Of a stretch of DNA of 64,000 nucleotides, positions 58,191 through 64,000 are shown one piece after another; position 1 is the first letter of the stretch; each line of letters opens with the position of its first letter. The stretch is from contig JAQFVV010006717.1 in the NCBI GenBank assembly GCA_028023455.1, forward strand, positions 312,001 through 376,000, written 5' to 3'. Under the pieces are notes generated by a model that ran no database searches, was not told the DNA's origin, and worked only from the letters and a program-made list of their open reading frames with translations. This DNA is from Epiperipatus broadwayi. Lineage: Eukaryota > Onychophora > Udeonychophora > Euonychophora > Peripatidae. Position numbers and translations under genes: made by a program.

Positions 58191-58764
58191 ACATGCATCA
58201 ACATTTCATAACAAATTAGCACAATTAAAAAAATGGAGACAATAAAATAGCACATCCAGATACTTTCAAGGTCATTTGGTTGCTCATAAAACAACTGCTC
58301 AAATCACTAATCAGGAAAGTTCTGTCACTTTTCAAATTACGTATATACTCGAAAAGAGAATGCAAGAAAATGGACAACACAAAACACAAAAATTGATATA
58401 TGTTAATAAAACATAATCATTGCTGCCAGTAGAAACATAAACGAGCTTATAAAACCAATATCTACAGACTAACAAACTGCTACAAAGCATGTATGAATAT
58501 ATATTATCCAAATGTAAATAAGATGTCTTTGAGAAACAATTTAAACAAAACCAATGGAATTAAAAAAAATGAACAGATGCCATATAAATTTATTATCATA
58601 ACCTATAACAAACAATCCGTCGCTCATCCAGTTTATATTTGTAAAGACTTGTAAAGAACTTAGATAGATACAATGTACATAATTGTCAGGAACATTACAC
58701 ACGTATACGGAAAGTATTAATGTAACCTGCTCTTATAGTCTGAATAAAGTTTCTTTTTGAAACA

Positions 58765-58765
<1 letters not shown>

Positions 58766-58830
<65 letters not shown>
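58766..58830 (+). repeat. (AAT)n tail of LINE B
   Basis: About 20 AAT units directly follow the gaataaagtttctttttgaa 3' end. A second ATT run is at 58890-58908. Confidence 0.8.
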
Positions 58831-58831
<1 letters not shown>

Positions 58832-59730
58832 TCATTGATTGAACAAAAAAAATATCAGTTTAATTTTTAATCATTTATAATAAATATATTATTATTATTA
58901 TTATTATTAAGATGATATAAATGCATTTAAAAAAAGGATAAAAGTGATGTTTAGTTTAATTAACTAAGAATTTAAGTAAAATTTTATATATATAATAAAA
59001 TTCTATTACAATTGTAACTAGATTACATTGTCGACTTCACAGCTGGAGCTTGGAAAAACATCAGCTAAAAATATCCAATTTGATAGCGTTTCGCATTTTT
59101 ATTTTATAATAATGTCAGAAATGTAATGATAACCACAGCTTTTCAATTTCTAGGATAAAAAAAGTTGGTTAGAATTGAGTTTAAATGAAAGTGTAAATAA
59201 CCGCGAGATAATTTTCTTTCTATCAGCACAAAGAAACAAATTCGTCTTTTTCAGCAGATGGAATTCAAGATTATGTGACGTTGTTACTTATACACATTTT
59301 TTTTTTCTGAATTTTATTTATTATTAAGCTACACATCAAAATAAAAAATATTCTGAACAAATCTTTTAAAATATGACTTTTACAGTAAAAAGGCTGAGAA
59401 GCTGAACTTATAGAATCTCTTGACAACAATATGATTATCAAAAAAAAAAAAAAAAATAGGTAACATATTTTGTAATTTACCACACCCTGTTATTAATCCT
59501 AACGTAAAATAATATCATCGTTTCGTATTTCAAGTAGAAAACGTAGTTGTAAATAGTATACCTTAATTATTTTTAGTTGCTTTTTTTTTTTTTTTTACTT
59601 TTAAAAATATATGCATTCAAAATACAATTCAAAATTAAAATTTATAATTTTTATTGTTCAAAAAGGAAGTGAGAGCACAAAGATATGTATACATTGTAAA
59701 GCAAATTAAAATATATATATATATACCTAC
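58831..59730. other. AT-rich sequence, nothing recognised
   Basis: 59035-59280 is slightly GC-richer and contains no domain. Confidence 0.35.
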
Positions 59731-59867
59731 TTTCAATTCTCCTTTTCCATTTAGCTATCTCTACATTGTACTCATTACAAACTTCCTTCAATGTTTGTTT
59801 TAAGTATGTTCTTTTTCCTAGATCACCAGAAACTTTTGATAACCACCTTAAAACATAAGCTAATCCT
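59731..59867 (-). CDS. Exon-like island of unknown protein (candidate)
   Basis: The minus strand is open from 59878. It reads RGLAYVLRWLSKVSGDLGKR, then TYLKQTLKEVCNEYNVEI and AKWKRRIE before a possible donor GTAGGT at 59730-59725. An AG lies at 59869-59868 as a possible acceptor, although its pyrimidine tract is poor. Residue composition is protein-like and unlike the low-complexity neighbours. I do not recognise the family. Confidence 0.28.
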
Positions 59868-60183
59868 CTATTATTCATATTTTTAAAGCAATATACATGA
59901 TATAATTTCTTTTCAATCTTTTAGTTTTTTTTCACTGATATCAGTAATACGTGTTTAATTTTCTCAAATAGTTTTCATACTCATGAAATCCTAAAATGCA
60001 TATCTCTAAATTTCTTTTATTAAATGCTTTAAGTCTCAGATGGTATAAGTAAAATATGATAAAACTATTTGATTTATTAAGCATACAGACATATTTATAT
60101 TAATGTTTCTTTTAAACATAGATTTAAAAATCTTCACACTACTAAACATTCTTGTTAATGCATATGAATAAATAAATTACTTT
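59868..60183. other. AT-rich sequence, nothing recognised
   Basis: No feature supported. Confidence 0.35.
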
Positions 60184-60225
60184 CAAAGATGCATTTTGTG
60201 CTGAACCAGCACCCATCATTTGGCC
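60184..60225 (-). repeat. Family B repeat, copy B4 (ribozyme segment, decayed)
   Basis: The minus strand reads AUGAUGG in place of CUGAUGA, a canonical GUGCUGGUUCAGCAC stem II, and AAAA in place of GAAA. Similarity extends upstream in sense (atatatgagagataataacc) to copy B5 at 63240. Confidence 0.55.
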
Positions 60226-60601
60226 CAGGTTATTATCTCTCATATATACTTCCATTATATGTGCAGTATTTATCAATAGAAAATTGATATATTTTGATTA
60301 ACAGGTGTCAAACTTATTTCACCCATAGCTTTAATATGATTCACTCAAGATAAAAACAATAATGACTACCACTAATTATTTATTAAACTAGAGATTATTT
60401 CTAGCCCAGATATAAACTTTAAACCTTAGTCAAATATTAACATATCTGTTTTATTTTTAATTAAACACATACACATGTAGTAATTCAATTTTATTTCTCT
60501 TTTTCCATGTACAAAATATTTCATAGATATATTTAATAAAGTTTACACCATCAAACATTTTGAGAACATATGAATTAAGATATTTTAAAGGACAAATTTA
60601 A

Positions 60602-60660
60602 ACCAATTGATTTAGTGTTTGTTCAGCATGAAATTTATCTTGGGTGGTCATTTGTCTTTT
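60602..60660 (+). repeat. Family B repeat, copy B6 (ribozyme segment, decayed)
   Basis: accaattgatttagtg is a broken core 1. tgttcagcatgaaattt keeps core 2, and cttgggtggtcatttgtctt is the family's downstream flank, shared with B5. Confidence 0.5.
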
Positions 60661-60929
60661 AAAATATTTTTCTTCATATATTTTAAAAATAATGGTTATT
60701 AAGTATATCTGTAGTAGATATCTTTCAAAAGTAACCTTTATTAGTAAAAGGATTACAAAAATTTTGGGCACACTTACCCATTGAGAATTACAAAGTGTTC
60801 AATGTGACAAACAAGGTAAAACAATTATTGATTATATAAAGTAAATATGCTTGATAACAATTGTGTCCATTAAAGAATTGCTATAATGTTGATATTAATG
60901 TGTATCTGAACATCAGTATCTATATATGG
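60661..60929. other. AT-rich sequence, nothing recognised
   Basis: No feature supported. Confidence 0.35.
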
Positions 60930-61665
60930 ATCTACATGGCCCAGCTACTGAGAAGCCATCCATCACCCAATGATCCCACCCCTGGGGCCCCAAAGTGAAG
61001 ACCCAAATGCTTCAGCTGAATAGGTGGACAAGTCCAGCATTGTGCCAACCACCACAACAGGCAGCAAGGTCCAAGGCTCAAGTTCATTGAATAATAAATT
61101 CTCAACCTGCAGCCAAGCCATGTCAAGACCATTCCAGATGCCTCTGTCTCCCAATCAACAGTCCAAATGTGCAGGGACCAATTTGATCTACCTGCCCAGA
61201 ATAGGAAAGCCAACTAAGAAAAACTAACACATAGCAAGCACAGATCTGCACTGCCTGAAACCAACCTATCAAGGGGCACAGCAGCCAACCAGAGCAGGAA
61301 TGGTGCTGAGACTTTGACCAGGTACCCTCCCAGCAGGTTTTCCAGGAGCCAACAATAATTGTCAACAGCCTGCACCAATGACCCAGCCTCCTAATGACCA
61401 CCACCACACCCAAAGAAGAAAAGAGGAGTGCAGACCCATGCCCAGAAAATTATTGCAGCAAAGCCTCCATCAAAGTTACAAAATTTGGAGGTGGCCCAAA
61501 TCAGACCAACCACCTTACAAACTCTCAAATTTTAAAGTTAACCAAAGAAAAAAAATGATTAGCTCAAATCAACACTGCCATAATAAACAAGCCATCAGGG
61601 GGTTGAAACAACCTCCAAAGTCTGCTTCATTGTTGTTAACTCTTGATACGTGTCATATATTCTAA
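60930..61665. other. GC-rich island of unknown origin
   Basis: This is by far the most GC-rich 700 bp in the window, bounded sharply by AT-rich DNA. Frames are open on both strands (plus 61378-61665, MTQPPNDHHHTQRRKEECRP...; minus 61413-61123), none with a recognised domain. The plus-strand frame is rich in P, H, K and Q, as in some retroelement ORF1/gag proteins. It could be a 5' UTR/ORF1 of a LINE, a transferred fragment or an assembly chimera. Confidence 0.35.
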
Positions 61666-62844
61666 ATACCAGTTCAACTCGTCCGACTACAAGGTTCTCC
61701 AGGGATTATGATCTAGCTTATATATTTCTATTTGGTTATTCCAATTATGAACAGAATAATTAGCATTGTAGGATTCTTGCTTATTGTTTGGTTGTACAGT
61801 AGAGCTGAATGGAAACCAACTTGTTATAGTTACTAGTTTCTGTAACCATGTTGTGGACATGATTGTAGTAGGATTCCAACTGGGACTCTTGTATTGAACC
61901 TATTTGAATTCTGCTTATCTTAATTGAAATCTAGGTCTTGATTAGTAATCAAGGTTTCAATTGTGTAGTGTAAAAGTTTGTAATCTTTGGATTATTCCTA
62001 ATCATTGTTGGATTAAAGGAGTTGAATAAATTGCAGCTTCAATATCTTTGTTTGGGTCTATACCATCATTTGAACTTGTTTTTATCTTTAAATCATTGTT
62101 TTTTGGCTCAGGAAATACTTTGTTCTAATTCTGTGTCAATTTGAAAGTTTTCTATTCTTTTTGTGGTGCCCCAATTGCACTGGAAGTGGCCAAGTAACTT
62201 TGATCTAATCATCAAAAAAAACTAATTCTTGTGCAGCAAGATGGCTTAAAATGTAATCTATACTGTTTGATTCTAAAATTGAGATCAAATTCATATTTAA
62301 AATAATTTTCCCCTCCTGCACTTTTTTACCACATTCACCCACGATGATATCGTAACTTTTTTCTCATGAACAAATTAACGCTGGGATTTCTTTTTTTTTT
62401 AATTTCCATAGGTTTATGATTACTTTTGTGTCTAGTTTGTTTCTTGGTCTATTTCCTGTTTTTCCTGATTTGTTTGCAGCCATAGAATCTTGCTATATCT
62501 GATGCTATTGTGAAATTCTTGAGACTATCTTTATTAAGCTTTTTCTTTTTTTTTTTTTTCCAACGTTTTCAATAAAATTTGACCTGCCAACTATATCTCA
62601 ATTAATCCTATCATTAAGCTTAGGATTTCTAATAACTTTTTTTTTATTTAGTCTCATTTTAAAATCTTTTTCCTTAGTTTTATTCTTGCTCAAATGATTC
62701 TAAGATTTCCTTGTACTGGCTTTTGCCTTTTTTAATGGCAGCCCTTTGCATAGAACGATACGATTGATAATTTCAAATACTTTAGAGCGAAAACTGATTT
62801 AAAATTTCTTGTAAAGGTGGTGAAATGATAAAACAAGTACTCAC
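61666..62844. other. T-rich sequence, nothing firm
   Basis: 61680-62200 is moderately complex (gtagtaggattccaactggg), then T homopolymers. No domain is recognised. It would be intronic to the minus-strand island that follows. Confidence 0.3.
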
Positions 62845-62962
62845 CTACATCTTGGCAAACCTTTTCCTCATAAACTCAAACTTGAAAGCATAATGAGTCT
62901 CATTCTTCTGGTCCCAGTGAACAGTCAACTGCTCCAGCTGGCAACAGGAAGTGGACTGATAT
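62845..62962 (-). CDS. Exon-like island with strong splice signals (candidate)
   Basis: On the minus strand, ctactacag precedes 62962 and GTGAGT follows at 62844-62839. The 118-bp interval encodes YQSTSCCQLEQLTVHWDQ, then KNETHYAFKFEFMRKRFAKM, followed immediately by TAG as the last codon before the donor. Both splice consensus sequences are good and the peptide is convincing, but the stop at the very end is awkward. It could be a terminal coding exon with an intron in the 3' UTR, a pseudogene, or a sequence error. I do not recognise the protein. Confidence 0.35.
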
Positions 62963-63259
62963 CTGTAGTAGATATTACACATGAAAATAAATAAATTAAA
63001 TTGAATTACTCTATGTGCACTTTTTATTAGAAAGTAGATATATTTGCTTTTAACTAAAGTTTAAAAATTATATTTGGGTCAGGGATAATCTCTTGTTTAA
63101 TAAATGATTTGTGATTGTCATTAGTATATTTATCTGAAATGGATGGCATCAAAGTTGTCAGTGGAGGGAATTTGACAATGGCAATAGAAAAATGTAATAA
63201 TTTATTCTAGATAAATACTTTGTATATAATAGAGATATATATGAGAGATAGTGACCTGG
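62963..63259. other. AT-rich sequence, nothing recognised
   Basis: No feature supported. Confidence 0.35.
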
Positions 63260-63303
63260 GCCAAGTGATGAGTGCAGGTTCAGCATGAAATGCATCTTAG
63301 GGA
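63260..63303 (+). repeat. Family B repeat, copy B5 (nearly intact hammerhead)
   Basis: The plus strand reads CCAA, then GUGAUGA (C3 changed to G), a GUGC-AGGUU-CAGCAU stem II region, GAAA and UGCAUC. UUAGG follows where the family has UUGGG. Loss of C3 should abolish cleavage. Flanks gatagtgacctgggcc and ggattatttgtctttta match B4 and B6. Confidence 0.55.
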
Positions 63304-64000
63304 TTATTTGTCTTTTATTATATCTTTATTTATATGAAATTAAAAAGTATGGGGAAGTATGGAGGTGTTTATTATATCTATAAATATTATTACTTGACAA
63401 AAAAAAATACTCTAACAAAATAGTATGAAAATATTTTAATCTTAAAATACGATGGGGGAAATAATAATTTCATATCAATATTTGGAGTTTAGTAAACATG
63501 AATGTTTGAAGAAAAATAATTATTAGCTTCACTAAAACTGTATTTAATAAATATTAAAATCAAAACACTATTGTTAAATAAATAAAAAAACAAAAACAAT
63601 ATTTAAAGTTGAGCAAATATTAATATTTGACAAAAAAGTTTACTAAACTAATTTAACAATTATTTTAAAAATGTGTTTAAATCAAATTACTTTAAAATAT
63701 GGTAGCAAAATACAAACGAGTTTAAATGAAAGAATGATAGCAGAAAAAATGCTTAAACTAATTCAAGAATGAATAACAACATATGCTCAAATGAAAGAAA
63801 GTGTTTTAGTTTTACAATTAATAAATAAAACATTACCTTTTAAATTTCATCAAAGTTAAAAAATTACATGAGAATAATTAATAAACTATTATGGTTTTCA
63901 AATTTCAAAAAATATTTTAAAAAAGATATAGTACTAGAATACATGTCAAACTGCTTCCAAAGTAAATATTATGTAGTTCATTTTTGAAGAGAAAATACAT
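63304..64000. other. AT-rich sequence to window end
   Basis: No gene, RNA or repeat family recognised. Confidence 0.35.

Larger units (their letters stand above)
50391..58830 (+). mobile_element. LINE B (Tx1/L1-like), long copy with nested RTE and MITE
   Basis: Collinear pieces are an ORF1-like region, an endonuclease start at 51857, an RT with a YIDD box at 57061-57072, a C-terminal CTLCHQAEKTQQHLFYTC knuckle at about 57955-58010, and a 3' end with gaataaagtttc followed by (AAT)n. It is interrupted by an RTE element (about 52428-55566) and MITE E (56457-56572). Without these it is roughly 5.2 kb, near full length. The 5' boundary and target duplication were not resolved; the upstream (AAT)n may be the tail of an earlier insertion. 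Confidence 0.7.

Overview
This is a eukaryotic, almost certainly animal, genomic window. It is very AT-rich, dense in (TA)n and (AAT)n microsatellites, and has no long uninterrupted host gene, no rRNA and no CRISPR array. The repeats are typical of a large invertebrate genome: several Penelope-like elements (PLEs) with GIY-YIG endonuclease remnants, an RTE-type LINE, two related Tx1/L1-like LINEs, a Merlin (ISXO2-like) transposase end, tRNA-derived SINEs and many foldback/MITE-like units. I cannot name the species.

Layout. 1-116: tail of a Merlin transposase gene. 631-936: a foldback. About 960-2955: a decayed PLE whose reverse transcriptase is split by a 650-bp inverted-repeat insertion (1226-1875) with a 17-bp target-site duplication. 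3492-3850, 6988-7165 and 10510-10860: three copies of a short dispersed repeat. 5531-5626: a tRNA-derived SINE with a perfect 19-bp duplication. 8491-9403: a near-perfect palindrome beside a second PLE 3' end (9431-9750). 11-38 kb: mostly AT-rich sequence with short SINE-like repeats, a minisatellite, a divergent tandem duplication (18415-19955), long (TA)n tracts and an RTE 3' fragment (31296-31488). 38317-39878: an inverted-repeat PLE with a 14-bp duplication, then a decayed PLE reverse transcriptase (40250-40955). 41667-44150: a 5'-truncated LINE with a 13-bp duplication. 50391-58830: a longer related LINE interrupted by an RTE element (about 52428-55566) and a MITE. Weak exon-like islands occur at 4755-4860, 59731-59867 and 62845-62962 (all minus strand) and 12755-12987 (plus).

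The standout signal is a set of hammerhead-ribozyme folds of type I topology. By hand I fold convincing cores in three unrelated repeat families: 1724-1765 (+), 3605-3648 (-), and the two palindrome arms 8631-8674 (-) and 9266-9309 (+). Decayed relatives are at 1375-1415, 7090-7132, 10643-10686, 48984-49026, 60184-60225, 60602-60645 and 63260-63303. Hammerheads in PLEs and in retrozymes are established knowledge. What looks unusual here is their pairing: three independent insertions (1226-1875, 8491-9403, 38331-39864) are 5'-to-5' inverted dimers whose arms read outward, with a one-sided extension of about 40 bp and target-site duplications or (TA)n at the edges. Two of them carry a hammerhead on each arm and the third is a PLE with a degenerate candidate on each arm. 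This suggests one PLE-type insertion process acting on ribozyme-bearing RNAs. Catalytic activity and all identity levels are untested.
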